Shown: positions 15,106-25,900 of the stretch, piece by piece | Layout of the letters: each line of letters opens with the position of its first letter | How positions within the stretch are numbered: the stretch's first letter is position 1 | Assembly (NCBI GenBank): GCA_027069135.1 | Contig: JALXFE010000625.1 | Span: forward strand, 1-34,039 | Length of the DNA stretch: 34,039 bases | Origin: Thermoanaerobaculia bacterium | GTDB taxonomy: Bacteria; Acidobacteriota; Thermoanaerobaculia; Multivoradales; JAHZIX01 | Direction of reading: 5' to 3' | Notes under the pieces: model-generated | Told to the model about the DNA's origin: nothing | Seen by the model: only the letters and a program-made list of their open reading frames with translations | The model's database searches: none | Program-made: the position numbers and the translations under genes

Positions 15106-16158
15106 ATGAACGCTATTACATCGAGAGCTGGGCTCTCTTCTATGCTCGTCCTGAGCATTTTTGTCTCGTTCCTACACGCTCACACCGTCCAGGCCCTATC
15201 GCCGGACGCTCCCTGCCACCGTTCCGCCCTGATCGACTCTGGCGAATCGTGGGTCTCCGATGGCTCACCGCCTCTCGAAGGGGAGTTCCTAGCGGTCAAT
15301 GTTCCGAAGGCGGGTTGGTTGGCATTTCAGGCCCTCGCCCTCAACTCTGAATCGACCCGACCCGCTTGGGCCGAGCTGCTCTCGCCGGATTGCGGAGGCG
15401 GCTCGTTGGTGCCGACGGCGCCGGCTAAGTATCTGGGGCCCGGATGGGTCCGGGTGTTGGAGGCCGGGACGGTGTACCTCAAGGTTGGGGCCGTGGATCC
15501 GTCCGCAGAGGGCGGCCCTCGAGCCCTTCACGTCACCACCCACCTCTTCGGAATCGCAGATCGGTCCCTCGACAGGATCTACGGCGGCGACGGTGGCCCC
15601 GGGTCGAACACGGAAGAAGAGGACGGCGAGATCCTGCCTCTGACGGTGCCTTGGGGTGTGTGTCCGGCGGTGGCCTCGGATCGCAGCCGAGGGTCCTTCG
15701 AGATGCTCTCCGGCGGCGACGGTGGCCCCGGGTCGAACACGGAAGAAGAGGACGGCGAGATCCTGCCCCTCTTCGCTCCGGGTCCGGCTCTCGACGCAGC
15801 CTCCTGCAGGGTCGAGCCTGCCAACGGCTTCGCCGATTGTGCCCAGGAGATGATCTTTGGTCAGACCCTCGAAGGCGACCTCGGCTCAGCTTCTGGCTTC
15901 GACCAGGACTACTTCGCCTTCTCACTAGCGAGCCTGCGCAAGATCCGCTTGACCCTCGAAGGCCGAGGCGACCTCCGCCTGACGCTCACAGACCTCTTGG
16001 GCCGGGAGCTCCTGGTCCGGACCATCTACGGCGGTGCCCCTGCGGCCCCCATCAAGGCCACCCTGGTGCCAGGACGGTACTTTCTGCGGGTCGAAGGCCG
16101 TAGCGCAGGGGACACCGGCTACCGGGTGGAGCTCAGCGAAGCTGGGCCGGAAGGCTAG
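15106..16158 (+). CDS. Secreted protein with acidic repeat and PPC-like C-domain
   Basis: ATG 15106 has GAGGAGG just upstream. The 350-residue product begins with a signal peptide (about 1-31, ending near TVQA). A beta-rich domain (about 35-150) follows. Residues 160-179 and 203-222 carry the same Gly/Asp/Glu-rich unit, GGDGGPGSNTEEEDGEILPL. The C-terminal part (about 245-345) has the pattern of a bacterial pre-peptidase C-terminal domain: GDLGSASGFDQDYFAFSL, a middle strand pair, and PGRYFLRVEG...GYRVEL. No catalytic motif is visible. Such proteins are exported and usually stick to surfaces or other proteins. It is divergent from the sigma factor gene, which may control it, and a strong hairpin separates it from the CHAT genes. 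The acidic repeats could bind Ca2+, but that is a guess. Confidence 0.75.
   Translation: MNAITSRAGLSSMLVLSIFVSFLHAHTVQALSPDAPCHRSALIDSGESWVSDGSPPLEGEFLAVNVPKAGWLAFQALALNSESTRPAWAELLSPDCGGGSLVPTAPAKYLGPGWVRVLEAGTVYLKVGAVDPSAEGGPRALHVTTHLFGIADRSLDRIYGGDGGPGSNTEEEDGEILPLTVPWGVCPAVASDRSRGSFEMLSGGDGGPGSNTEEEDGEILPLFAPGPALDAASCRVEPANGFADCAQEMIFGQTLEGDLGSASGFDQDYFAFSLASLRKIRLTLEGRGDLRLTLTDLLGRELLVRTIYGGAPAAPIKATLVPGRYFLRVEGRSAGDTGYRVELSEAGPEG
15582..15638 (+). repeat. 57-bp exact direct repeat, copy 1
   Basis: Identical to 15711-15767 over 57 bases and spaced 129 bp start to start, so the frame is kept. It encodes GGDGGPGSNTEEEDGEILP. Identity at silent positions as well points to a recent duplication or gene conversion. 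Confidence 0.9.
15711..15767 (+). repeat. 57-bp exact direct repeat, copy 2
   Basis: Second copy of the 15582-15638 unit, in the same reading frame. Both copies are followed by a similar Leu-hydrophobic step (PLTVP versus PLFAP), while the DNA between the copies is unrelated. Confidence 0.9.
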
Positions 16159-16186
16159 GTCTCGGTTCCCGGTAGGTTTGCAGGAG

Positions 16187-16216
16187 AGGCCCCTCGCCCG
16201 GGTGGGCGGGGGGCCT
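16187..16216 (+). terminator. Strong hairpin after the secreted-protein gene
   Basis: A 13-bp GC-rich stem (16187-16199 with 16204-16216, one G-T pair) closes a GGGT loop 28 bp past the stop. No clean T tract follows, so it is either an intrinsic terminator with a poor tail or a stabilising 3' structure. It separates the secreted-protein gene from the CHAT operon. Confidence 0.5.
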
Positions 16217-16305
16217 GGTGTTGCTTCGGTCTCGATGCCTGTGTCCTAGGTCGAAGAAGAACTGCATACTTCTGTGGATCCGCGAAATTCGGTAAGATTG
16301 GCAGG

Positions 16306-19300
16306 ATGCAATTGCGGGAAAGCGAGCTTCGGCTATCCGAGATCTTGCGACAGCTTAGGGCGGTTCCGCCTGGCCACAGCTGGTCGGAGCGAGCGGAGCT
16401 CTGTCAAGAAGCTCTCAGTTTGTTACCTCGGGAGGCAGCACCCCAATATTGGTCAGTTTTGAAGTCCGAGTTGGGAGCAGCTCTCCTTCGACGAGCGGAT
16501 GGCGATCCCGAGGCAGTTTCAGAATCCGACATCGAAGCGGCGATTCTTGCCTTCGAAACCGCCCTCGAAATTCAAGACGAAGAAGAGATGCCCGTCGTCT
16601 GGGCTCAGACCCAAGTGAATCTCGCCCTCGCCTTGAGGAGGCGGAAGAAGGGCGACGTTTGTGAGAACGTCGAGAGGGCCCTGGTTGCCTATGGGGAAGC
16701 TCTCCGCGTCCGAACCCGCGAAGCTGTCCCCGCCGAGTGGGCCGCGACGATGGCCCACTTCGCGGCTACCCTCCAGGAACGGCAACTCGGGTCAGTGACG
16801 GACAATCTTCAGAAGGCGATGGAGGTTTATGAGAAGGTACTCGAAGTCTTCAGTCTGGAGACGGCTCCGCGCGGGTGGGCGAGTACCCGGATCAATATGG
16901 CCTATCTTCACTGTGATCTGATGGAACAATGTGCCCTCGAGGACTTGTCTTCGAGAAAAGGGTCCAGGGAGTCAGCCATCGCCGCTTTTGAGGACGGGTT
17001 GCAACATCTGCCCAAAAATTCGGCGGCCAGGGACTGGGCGGCTGCATCCATGAACTATGGAAGCTTGCTGTTGAACCAGGGCGGTGGTGCCGGCTCCGAG
17101 GCTACGGAGCGGGGAATCGCGGCCTATCGTGAAGCGGATTCCTTGTTCGGAAAAATCGATCAGCCCTTGGAGCGGGCCCGCGTTTTGAGCCAGCTGGCAG
17201 GCGCTTTGACTCTACGGCAGACGGGCTCTCGGTCCGACAATCTCGAAGAGGCGATTACGACAGCTCGGGCGGCCCTGGAGATCCTCGCCGAGGACTCACC
17301 GGGAGCCGAAAGAGCGGCCGCTCTAACGCATCTGGGGCACGCTTGCCGACACCGCATCCTTGGGACTCGGGCCGAGAACCAAGATCAGGCTCGGAAGGCC
17401 TACCAGGCTGCCGCCGACCTATGGGACCGGGAGCTCTTTCCTCTCGAGTGGGCAAGGGCGACAATCCACCTTGCGAATATCTGGCAGGAGTTCCGAGCGG
17501 GCGACAAGGAAAGCAACGTCGAGCGGGCGCTCGATCTTTACTCGCAAGCGCAGAATGAGATTGACCGAGACGACGACCCACTGGATTGGGCGGGCCTGAA
17601 GCTCAACATTGGAAATGCTCTCGTAGAACGAATAGCGGGCAGGCGCGAAGAGAACCTTCAGCAGGCCATGGCAGCCTATGACGAAGCTCGTGAGGTTTTC
17701 AGCTTCGATGAATCCTCCGAGGATTGGTCCGGCGCGGTGAACAACTTGGCCAATACCCACCGGCTCCTCGGTACACCAGAGTCTTACGAGGAAGCGATAA
17801 AACTCTACGAAGAAGCACTGTCCGTACGGGCCCGTGAGGCATTTCCCCGGGAATGGGCCCAGACTACGACGAACCTCGGAATCGTTTATCGAGATCGTCC
17901 TCGGGGAGATCGTCCTGACAATCTGGAAAGGGCCATCGCTCTCTTCGAGGCGTCGGCCCGGGTGCAGGCAGAAAATGGCGATACTCTCGATTGGGCGGCC
18001 TCTCAGATGAACCTGGGATCCGCATTGATCGAGCGCCTGTTGGGAACTCCGGAATTGAACCATGAGCGGGCTATCGCTGTTTTGTGGCAGTCTATTGAAG
18101 TCTTCACCGAGCATGAAGACGCGGTTCTCCGCGCGACCGCCCTGATGCACCTGGGCAATGCATTTCTTCAAAGAGCTCGAGGAAAGGAAACTGAGAACAT
18201 CGAGGTAGCTCTAGGCTGTTTCGAGCAAGTCCTGGAAGTGCAGACTCGTGAGTCCAACCCGATCGATTGGGCAAATACTTTGGTCAATTTTGCGAGCGCT
18301 TGCGGTCAGCGCCAAACGGGGAACCCCAAAGAGACAGTGATCCAAGGCCTTCGTGCTTGTGCCGGTGCCCTGAAAGTCTTCCGTCCTGAGCTGAATCCCC
18401 GCGAGTGGAGTATGGCGCTCACCAGCCGAGCTCTTCTCCTGGCTCGACGAGGAGACGTGGACGGTGCCGAGAAGGACTTCTGGCGGGTACTCGATGTTCT
18501 GGACCGGGACGAGTTTCCCGCAGAGCGTAGCCAAATCGCCCAGCGCTTGGCAGATTTCTTCTTCGAAGCCGGAAACTGGAACCGTGCGGTGGCCGCTTAT
18601 CGCATTGCGGGGGAGGCCGCGGTACGCCTGTACCAAGGGACTGCAAGCCCACTTGGCAGGGAGGCAGAGGTCGCTCGGGCTCGCGATCTCTATCGAAGGA
18701 CCGCCTACGCCCTGGCCCGCAGCGGAGCTGTCGACGAAGCCGTGCAGGTGCTCGAGGGAGTTCGAGGCCGCCGCCTGGAGGGGATCCTCGGGCGTTCGGC
18801 GGTTTCTCTGGAGGGTTTGGCGAAGGGGCTTGAACCCGACTGCGTCCTGATTTACCTGATTACGGTCGAACCAGGCAGCCTTGCCCTCTTGGTTCGACCT
18901 GGAACTGGGCAGGCGGAGAATCCAAGGGTCGAAGCCATTTGGGTCGATAGTTTCACGGCTTCCGATCTCAACCGGCTGTTGATGCAATGGCAAGGAGGTC
19001 GCCTCGCGGCGGGTCTGGTCCATGCTCTCTTCATCGAGCGGTCGAGCCTTCGTCCCGTACTGGCAAAGGTCCTGCCCGAAGTCGGCCGGGCTCTGGCGGC
19101 ACCCCTGGCGGAGGAATTGCGGAAACGTAGAGTCCGGGGACTCGTTCTCATACCTACCGGCCTCCTGAGTCTCTTGCCCGTCCATGCAGTCTCGTGGAGC
19201 TCTGAGGGCCGCACTTGCACTTTGCTCGATCATTTCGAGGTCAGCTATGTCCCGTCGGCCCTCGCACTGGAAGTTGCTCTTGAGCAGCGAGTCGCGCGTG

Positions 19301-20061
19301 TTAGGGAGGAGGTTGAACTCACCGGAGTGGGCAACCCCTTACCCAAAAGGAGGCCGCTGCGGTTTGGATCGATGGAGCTTCAGGAGGTGGTGGGTGCTTT
19401 TGGGTCGGTAAGCTCGAGAACGCTACTCGGCCAGTCTGCCAGCTTATCCAATCTAAAGGACAGACTCGCCGGGAGCACCTACCTGCATCTGTCCTGTCAC
19501 GGCACCTTCGATTCATGGGAACCGCGGCGCTCCCATCTACAGCTTGCCGGGGAAGACCGGTGGCTGCTGGCCGACATCCTCGAGTCCCAAGACGCCCTCG
19601 CCTCGGTTCGACTAGTCGTTTTGTCGGCTTGTGAGACCGCCTTGGCGGAGTTTCAGAACCACCCGGACGAAGTCCTGGGCTTCCCTGTCGGTTTTCTCGA
19701 TGCCGGAGTACCAGGTGTGATTGGAACCCTGTGGAGTGTGGAAGAGCTGTCGACCGTCTTGCTCTTGCGGGCCTTCTACCGGTTTCATGTCGGCAGGGAT
19801 TCATTCAGTGGGACGGTTATCGAACCCGGAGCCGCCCTGAGGAGGGCACAGCTTTGGCTTCGTCAGGTCGATGCGGGAACGCTAGTCGGATTTTTTTCCG
19901 GAGAGGTCGAAATGCTGGGCAGCCGCCTCAGCCGAGATATCGATCCCGAAATGGAAGAGCTCTTGGACCAGGCGATGACGCTATTCCTATTGGAGGAATC
20001 CGAGTTTCGGCCGTTCGAGCATCCCTATTATTGGGCAGGATTCGTTTTTGTTGGGGTGTGA
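16306..20061 (+). CDS. TPR-CHAT caspase-like protease 1
   Basis: The start is ATG 16306 and the product has 1251 residues with no signal peptide, so it is probably cytoplasmic. Residues about 40-850 are a long array of TPR-like units of about 50-60 residues, each with a variant of NLGxAxxxRxxG...NLExAIxxYExAL. The CHAT domain occupies about 930-1251: IPTGLLSLLPVHAV, HLSCHG with His1065, LSACET with Cys1109, then GFPVGFLDAGVPGVIGTLW and a closing YYWAGFVFVGV. The His-Cys dyad is intact, so it should be an active cysteine protease of clan CD. In known TPR-CHAT proteins the repeats sense a partner or trigger and gate the protease, as in Csx29 of type III-E CRISPR. No CRISPR genes are nearby. It is the first of three CHAT genes in a row. 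Confidence 0.9.
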   Translation: MQLRESELRLSEILRQLRAVPPGHSWSERAELCQEALSLLPREAAPQYWSVLKSELGAALLRRADGDPEAVSESDIEAAILAFETALEIQDEEEMPVVWAQTQVNLALALRRRKKGDVCENVERALVAYGEALRVRTREAVPAEWAATMAHFAATLQERQLGSVTDNLQKAMEVYEKVLEVFSLETAPRGWASTRINMAYLHCDLMEQCALEDLSSRKGSRESAIAAFEDGLQHLPKNSAARDWAAASMNYGSLLLNQGGGAGSEATERGIAAYREADSLFGKIDQPLERARVLSQLAGALTLRQTGSRSDNLEEAITTARAALEILAEDSPGAERAAALTHLGHACRHRILGTRAENQDQARKAYQAAADLWDRELFPLEWARATIHLANIWQEFRAGDKESNVERALDLYSQAQNEIDRDDDPLDWAGLKLNIGNALVERIAGRREENLQQAMAAYDEAREVFSFDESSEDWSGAVNNLANTHRLLGTPESYEEAIKLYEEALSVRAREAFPREWAQTTTNLGIVYRDRPRGDRPDNLERAIALFEASARVQAENGDTLDWAASQMNLGSALIERLLGTPELNHERAIAVLWQSIEVFTEHEDAVLRATALMHLGNAFLQRARGKETENIEVALGCFEQVLEVQTRESNPIDWANTLVNFASACGQRQTGNPKETVIQGLRACAGALKVFRPELNPREWSMALTSRALLLARRGDVDGAEKDFWRVLDVLDRDEFPAERSQIAQRLADFFFEAGNWNRAVAAYRIAGEAAVRLYQGTASPLGREAEVARARDLYRRTAYALARSGAVDEAVQVLEGVRGRRLEGILGRSAVSLEGLAKGLEPDCVLIYLITVEPGSLALLVRPGTGQAENPRVEAIWVDSFTASDLNRLLMQWQGGRLAAGLVHALFIERSSLRPVLAKVLPEVGRALAAPLAEELRKRRVRGLVLIPTGLLSLLPVHAVSWSSEGRTCTLLDHFEVSYVPSALALEVALEQRVARVREEVELTGVGNPLPKRRPLRFGSMELQEVVGAFGSVSSRTLLGQSASLSNLKDRLAGSTYLHLSCHGTFDSWEPRRSHLQLAGEDRWLLADILESQDALASVRLVVLSACETALAEFQNHPDEVLGFPVGFLDAGVPGVIGTLWSVEELSTVLLLRAFYRFHVGRDSFSGTVIEPGAALRRAQLWLRQVDAGTLVGFFSGEVEMLGSRLSRDIDPEMEELLDQAMTLFLLEESEFRPFEHPYYWAGFVFVGV

Positions 20062-20115
20062 TCCTCCGCGCCGGCCATTTCTGCGAAGGTTCACCTGGCA
20101 AACCGAGGGCATGAA

Positions 20116-22833
20116 TTGAGTAAGAAATCGAGGTTCGCTAAGGGGCAGGCTCCAGGTGATGGCTCGGAAGCCCCGACCAGCTCCCCGGACTCTGGTTCCG
20201 ACTCTCCTCCCGGGCAGAATGCCGCCTGGAGGCTGAATGAACGAGGGAATGAGTTGCGGGAGCGCTTTTTGCGGAGCGGGGACCAGGATTTACTCAAGGG
20301 AGCCATCGAACTCTTCGGGATGGCCACCCGCGAGGCCGTAGCGGAGGACCCCGCGAGGGCGGGCTATTGGTACAATTTTGGGAATGGGCTCAAGGATCGT
20401 TTTTATTGGAGCACCAAGGACGGGGAGGATCTGGCTCGAGCCATCGATGCCTACGAGAAGGCTCTGAGTCTTGCCCCGCCGGATTTTCCAGAGCTGGGGC
20501 TGTTGCTCAATGGCCTTGGGGTAGCGTATTTCCAAAGCTATCTCCTTGGATCTCGCCCGGAGGGCCTCCGGGAAGCTATCCCGTTATTCGAAGACGCTGT
20601 TCAGGCCGTGCCTCAAGAGGACCGAGAAGAGAAGGCAACGATTCTTACGAATCTCGGCGTGGCCCTTGAGACGTGGTACCAACCGGCCAGCACTTCTGTG
20701 AGCGATCTCGAAAAGGCCCGGCAGGTTCACCAGCAAGCCGTCGCTACCGCGCCGCCGAAGGGCGAAGCGCATCTCTCGGCTCTCAACAACCACGGCAACA
20801 CCTTAAGGCTCCTCTTTCTTCGGCGCCGGAATCTGCCTGACCTCGAGGAGGCGATTGGTCAGTTCGAAAAATCTGTGGCAGGGACCCGCCCGGACAGTCC
20901 GAAACTTGCGAGCCGGCTGAACAATCTTGGCAACGCCTTGAGAGATCGAGCTCAGTTTCTCGAAGGGCACCGCCTGGACGTAGACCGGGCTCTGGCAGCC
21001 CATGCCAAAGCTATCGAGCTGACGCAGCGTGGAACTCAAGAGCGGTCCCCGGTCTTGACGAATCTGGGCAATGCTCTCGTATTGCGGTTCGAGTACTTTG
21101 AAGAGCCTTCCGATCTGGAGGCTGCGATTGGAGCGTATCGTCAAACCTTGGAGGAAACGCTCCCATCGGCCCCCAACCGACCCGGATATCTGCAGAATCT
21201 CGCCAAGGCTCTAAGTCTTCGTTGGCGTCTCACCTCATCCCCCTCCGATTTCGAAGAGGGGAATGCCCTTTTTGAGGAGGCCCTGAAATTGGGTAAACAG
21301 CTTCAGCCGGAGGCTGCTTTGATCTCGGGGAGGAGTTGGGGGGAATGGGCGATCCGGTGGCGGCGTTGGGAAAAGGCGAGCCAAGCCTTCGGCGGCTGTC
21401 TCGAGGTCATAGAGACCATCCTTCACTCCCAAGATGGCCGGGAAGATGGAGAGGATTGGCTGCGGGAGGTCCAAGGAATCGCGGGAAGAGCCGCCTATGC
21501 CATGGCCAAAAGCGATCGGCTTCTTGAAGCGGTAAGCATCCTGGAGCGGGGGTTGGGACGCCTGCTAAGGGAGCGCTTGGGAGCTGGTCTCGGTATGGAT
21601 TCTGAGACTGGGATCTCGGGATTGGAGGGGATCTTTCCGGCCGAGGTCCTGGAGACCCCGCGGTGGGTCTACTTGATCAGCATTGAGGATGGCGGCTTGG
21701 CGTTGATCGTGGAGCCAGCGCAGGCGTCTCCGGTGCAGGCTCTTTGGCTTCCTGATCTTCGCGAAGATGTCCTTTCCGAGCGGATCCAAGAGATCATGGT
21801 GGCGACGGGGTTCCCTCCGGAAGAGGCGCCCATCGGCACCACGCCGGAGCAGCACAGGGCCAGATCGGAGTGGTTCTGGGACACGATGATCCCATGGCTG
21901 TGGCCGACAGCGGCGGAGGCTCTCCTCGGAGCCCTGGATCCCGGGAAGGCAACGGCTTTGATTCCTACAGGTCTACTATCCCTATTTCCCTGGCACGCCG
22001 TACCGACTCCTGACGGAAAGAGGCACGTCCTCGATTCGCACTGCTTTTCTTATGCTCCGTATGCTTTGAGCCTCGGGCTCTCGGAAGAGCGTCGGGCCCT
22101 GCTGTCAGAATCGCCTCGTTTGGTGGCGGTGGGAAATCCCCGGCCGACCTCTCAGCCGGATCTCCCCCTGGCAGCTCTTGAAGTCGAGTTGATCGCACCC
22201 CTCTTCGCGGTCGATCATTACCGACTCTTCCTGGAGGCCGAGGCCACCAAGGAGCACGTCTTGGCGTATTGGGGTTCAGCTAGCTATCTACATCTGTCTT
22301 GTCACGCGGCCTTCGAGCTCGAGGCTTCTTCCTCTTACATCCTGCTGGCTGACGATGAGCACCTAACGCTGCAAGAGATTCGGGAGCTCAAACTCCTTGA
22401 ATCGGTGCGGCTCGTCACCCTATCCGCCTGCGACTCGGCCACAAGGGAAATCGGCCTCCTACCGGACGAAGCTCTCGGCTTGTTCGCGGGGTTACTGGAG
22501 GCCGGAGCGCCCGGGGTGATCGGTGCCTTGGGGGAGGCAAATGAGGAAGCGTCCGCGCTCCTGATGTGGCGGTTCTACGACAGTTTCATGAATAAAGAGG
22601 GATCTGAGCAGCTGCCTCCTGCGAAGGCTCTGCGCCGCTCCCAGGTTTGGCTGCGCGACGCCACCGCTGCCGATCTAGTGAGGATGCTGGACGGATTGGA
22701 CAGGCGAAGATTCTCGGCAGGAAGCCTCGAGCTGATCGATAGGGTCCTGTCAGGATTCCTCCTTCAATCTCCTGGGGCTCACCCTTTTTCAGCGCCTCGG
22801 TATTGGGCACCATTCGTCTTTGTGGGGGTCTAG
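20116..22833 (+). CDS. TPR-CHAT caspase-like protease 2
   Basis: TTG 20116 is the only reasonable start: a nearby ATG at 20111 meets a stop after two codons, and GAGG lies 7 nt upstream of the TTG. The 905-residue product has a polar tail of about 35 residues, TPR-like helical repeats (about 38-420; LNNLGNALRDR and LTNLGNALVLRF are typical), a linker helix domain, and a CHAT domain at about 540-905. Catalytic residues are His730 in HLSCHA and Cys772 in LSACDS. GLFAGLLEAGAPGVIGAL and a final YWAPFVFVGV complete the domain. The usual Gly after the His is Ala, which is unusual but not necessarily inactivating. It lies 54 bp after protease 1 on the same strand. The two share domain order but differ in repeat type, so they are not a recent duplication. 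Confidence 0.88.
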   Translation: MSKKSRFAKGQAPGDGSEAPTSSPDSGSDSPPGQNAAWRLNERGNELRERFLRSGDQDLLKGAIELFGMATREAVAEDPARAGYWYNFGNGLKDRFYWSTKDGEDLARAIDAYEKALSLAPPDFPELGLLLNGLGVAYFQSYLLGSRPEGLREAIPLFEDAVQAVPQEDREEKATILTNLGVALETWYQPASTSVSDLEKARQVHQQAVATAPPKGEAHLSALNNHGNTLRLLFLRRRNLPDLEEAIGQFEKSVAGTRPDSPKLASRLNNLGNALRDRAQFLEGHRLDVDRALAAHAKAIELTQRGTQERSPVLTNLGNALVLRFEYFEEPSDLEAAIGAYRQTLEETLPSAPNRPGYLQNLAKALSLRWRLTSSPSDFEEGNALFEEALKLGKQLQPEAALISGRSWGEWAIRWRRWEKASQAFGGCLEVIETILHSQDGREDGEDWLREVQGIAGRAAYAMAKSDRLLEAVSILERGLGRLLRERLGAGLGMDSETGISGLEGIFPAEVLETPRWVYLISIEDGGLALIVEPAQASPVQALWLPDLREDVLSERIQEIMVATGFPPEEAPIGTTPEQHRARSEWFWDTMIPWLWPTAAEALLGALDPGKATALIPTGLLSLFPWHAVPTPDGKRHVLDSHCFSYAPYALSLGLSEERRALLSESPRLVAVGNPRPTSQPDLPLAALEVELIAPLFAVDHYRLFLEAEATKEHVLAYWGSASYLHLSCHAAFELEASSSYILLADDEHLTLQEIRELKLLESVRLVTLSACDSATREIGLLPDEALGLFAGLLEAGAPGVIGALGEANEEASALLMWRFYDSFMNKEGSEQLPPAKALRRSQVWLRDATAADLVRMLDGLDRRRFSAGSLELIDRVLSGFLLQSPGAHPFSAPRYWAPFVFVGV

Positions 22834-22911
22834 AGTTGCTCCGGTCCTTGATCGATGGGCTACCGTTGTGTCCTGCGCTCGCTTCGGGACCTTTATTGAT
22901 GTTCCTTGAGT

Positions 22912-22916
22912 GGAGG
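22912..22916 (+). promoter_or_regulatory. Ribosome-binding site deciding the tandem-CHAT start
   Basis: GGAGG lies 10 nt before TTG 22927. A TTG at 22906 lies upstream of this site and has no such motif in front of it, so 22927 is the preferred start. Confidence 0.5.
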
Positions 22917-22926
22917 TCTAGAGACG

Positions 22927-25900
22927 TTGGTTTCTCCTGAGAAGATCGCTACGGCGCTGTTGGAGATCTGGCCCGAGCTTCCGGCCTTATTCGAAGGCCG
23001 CTGGGCCAACGTCTATCCTGAGGTCAACGCCTACTTGCAAAGCCTTCTAGGCTCCCGCAGTACCGGCGAAAACGCCAGGGAGACGACGCGGGTCATGCGC
23101 AGCGCCATCAATCCCCATGAGAGAGTCCGGGTGAGGCTGAAAGAGGCAGTGGGAGAGCTCGAAGAGCGCACAAAGTCAACGGCGGAGGATCTAGGTACAC
23201 CTCTCATGGGCCCTTCGATGACCTCGGTCCGGGCAGCTATTGGCCGTCGCCTCGAGGGTCGTGTCGACCGGCAAACGGAGGTCTCCGCACCCACATACCT
23301 GACCCGCGGAAAAAAGGGGTTCGTGGTCGTTAGTTTGCGTCGAAAGCAGACATCCGATGAGGAAGCGGAACCGCTGCGAATCCAATTGAAGTACCCCCTG
23401 AACATTCACCTCTTGAGTCACTCTGACCACGTTGAGATAACAGAGCCGTCGGAGGGTCGCCTGCTTTGGGTTGAGGAAGGTGTAGCGTGTCCTCCTGTCG
23501 CTTTCGAGATCGAAGCGAAAGACATAGGCGTAGCGGAGTTGGAGGTCGATTTCTTCCAGGACGGAAATTGGCTGCGGTCGCTCTCTCTTTCCTTGGCCGT
23601 CGTCGAGGAGGAAGTACCGTTGAGCCTTTCGACCAAGACTCATGAGTCGGTGGCCGGCGGTTCGCTGCCCGCGCCGGACCTCCTCCTTCGGGTCTTCGAA
23701 AAGAAAGTAGCGAGTGAGCGTTTTCTCTCCTATCTTCCCATCCTCCGGGAGTTTCCCATTCCTGGAGTCGATATCGAAGGACCGGATCTAAAGAGAATCT
23801 TGGAGGAGTTGAGCCGCCAGGATCAGCTTTCGACGGAGGATGCCATCACGAGAGGTCGTTGGCTCTTTGAAGAACTCTTTCCGGAGAGGCTGAAACGATT
23901 CCTTCAGGACCACGAGGGGAGGATCCAATCCATACTCATCGTTTCGAATGAACCCCATGTACCGTGGGAGGAGGTGTATTACGAAAGCGATAGCCCATCC
24001 GAATCCACCCGATCTGGCTTCCTCTGTGAAAGGTTTCAACTCACGCGTTGGTTGACCGGGGCTGATCCGCAGGTTCAGTCAATCCAGCTGGGCCGGGCAG
24101 CGGTGGTGGATCGGCGTGAGGAAAAGCCAGCGAAAGAAGGAGAAGCCGGCGAGCGCTTCTCTTTCCCGGATGCTGCTGCACCTGCTCGGAAGGTCGAGGT
24201 GGTGGAGTTGGGGAGTGCGGCACGTGCGGAGATTCTGGAGCACCTCGAGCGTGCGTATGATTGCTGGTACTTCGCCCCAGAATCACGGCCGGGGGAAGGC
24301 AGCTCTCCAGAAACCATCCCTACCCTGAGCCTCGCCAGGGAGACGAACCTCGATCATTGTGACCTACCGCTAAGCGGTCGGGCCGGCCTCAGGAGATCGC
24401 GACCCTTGATGTTTCTCAACGTCGGGCGATCCGCATTCCTGCGGCGAGGTTTGGGTAATTTCGAGGGTTGGCCTCGGCGTCTCCTAGTCGACTGTCTGTG
24501 CGGTGCGTTCCTCGGGCCCCGATGGGAAGTCTCGGAGGAAGCGGCGGAGCGATTCGCCAAGGCGTTCTTTGGCGCTTTGGATTCTGATGATATCGCCACG
24601 CTTGGTCTGGCGGTGAGAGAGGCCCGGCTAGTCTTGAAGAAGTCGATGCCCGAGGATCTCGGTTGGCTTGCCTACCGTGCCTATGGCCATCCGCATTGTG
24701 GCTTGCAATGGTCGGGGGCATCAGGCTCCGACTCGTTGGGGCCGGCCGGCACGCCAGAGAGGCATCCAGAGGGCGCCGGAGTGAAGAGGGAGGCACCGAG
24801 CAGTCGCGAACCGGTCACTTTGGACCTGGTTGTGAAGGCAGACAAGAAACGAGGCGAGACACGGTTCTCCTACGTCTTAAGACCTTCCCGCGGCGTGGCG
24901 GGCCCCAAGGTACGAAAGGACTCCGGACCGCCATGGGTGGAAAAGCCGGCAGCCGCCGTGGCTTCGGTAGCCCGGTTGATGGAAGCTTTTGTACAGGGAC
25001 TTGATGACCGTGGCAAGAATCTGACTCGGGAAGAGATCATAAGGAGGCTAGAAGCCAGAGGCGAGGATCTCTATCGGGATTTTCTGCCCAAGACGATTCA
25101 GGAGGCCCTTTGGGGTCTAGGAGATCGGCTCGGAGGAGTCCATGTCCTTTGTGAGGAGCCAGGAATACCGTGGGAATTCCTTCGCCTTCACGAACCCGGG
25201 ACCCACCAGGACGGCGACTATCTTGTCGCTCTTGGGACCTTTACTCGGTGGTTGGACGAAGATTCCCATCCGCCCCCGCAGCTTGCCACGAAGAATATTC
25301 TCCTCGTGGAGGTCCCAGCGTCGGGCTACTGCAGGGAGTCCGGAAACCCAGGTTTGGAAGTCAAAACTTTGCAGAAACTCGCTGAGAATCTCGAAGTTGA
25401 CTTAATAGAGCGGAGGAACCCGTCAGTGAGCGAGTTCAAAGAACTGCTCTCCGAGAAGGACTACGGCTTCGTGCATGTGATCGCCCATGGGGCCTTCGAC
25501 ACCTCACGACCCCAGTCGTCTCCGCTCCTCCTGAAGGATGGATCGCTGTCGCCCATGGACCTCTCAGGTCCGCTGAGAGATGCCATTCGCAAAAAAAAGC
25601 CCCTTGTCTTCTTCAATGCTTGCGAGGTCGCCCGCGAGGGTTGGGGCTTGACTAGGCTGAATGGATGGGCAGCCAGCTGGATCGGCTGCCAGTGCAGTGG
25701 ATTTATCGCGCCACAATGGGCCGTCGCCAATGGGCCCGCTTCACATTTCGCGGCCTCCTTTTACGAACATCTGGGAAATGGCAAGTCCTTGGGGGAGGCA
25801 TCGCTGGCGGCTCGCCTTGAAACTCGAAGCCTGAATCTACATCCGCTGACCTGGCTCGCTTATGCTGTCTATGGAGATCCAGAGAGCGTAATTGAGAATG

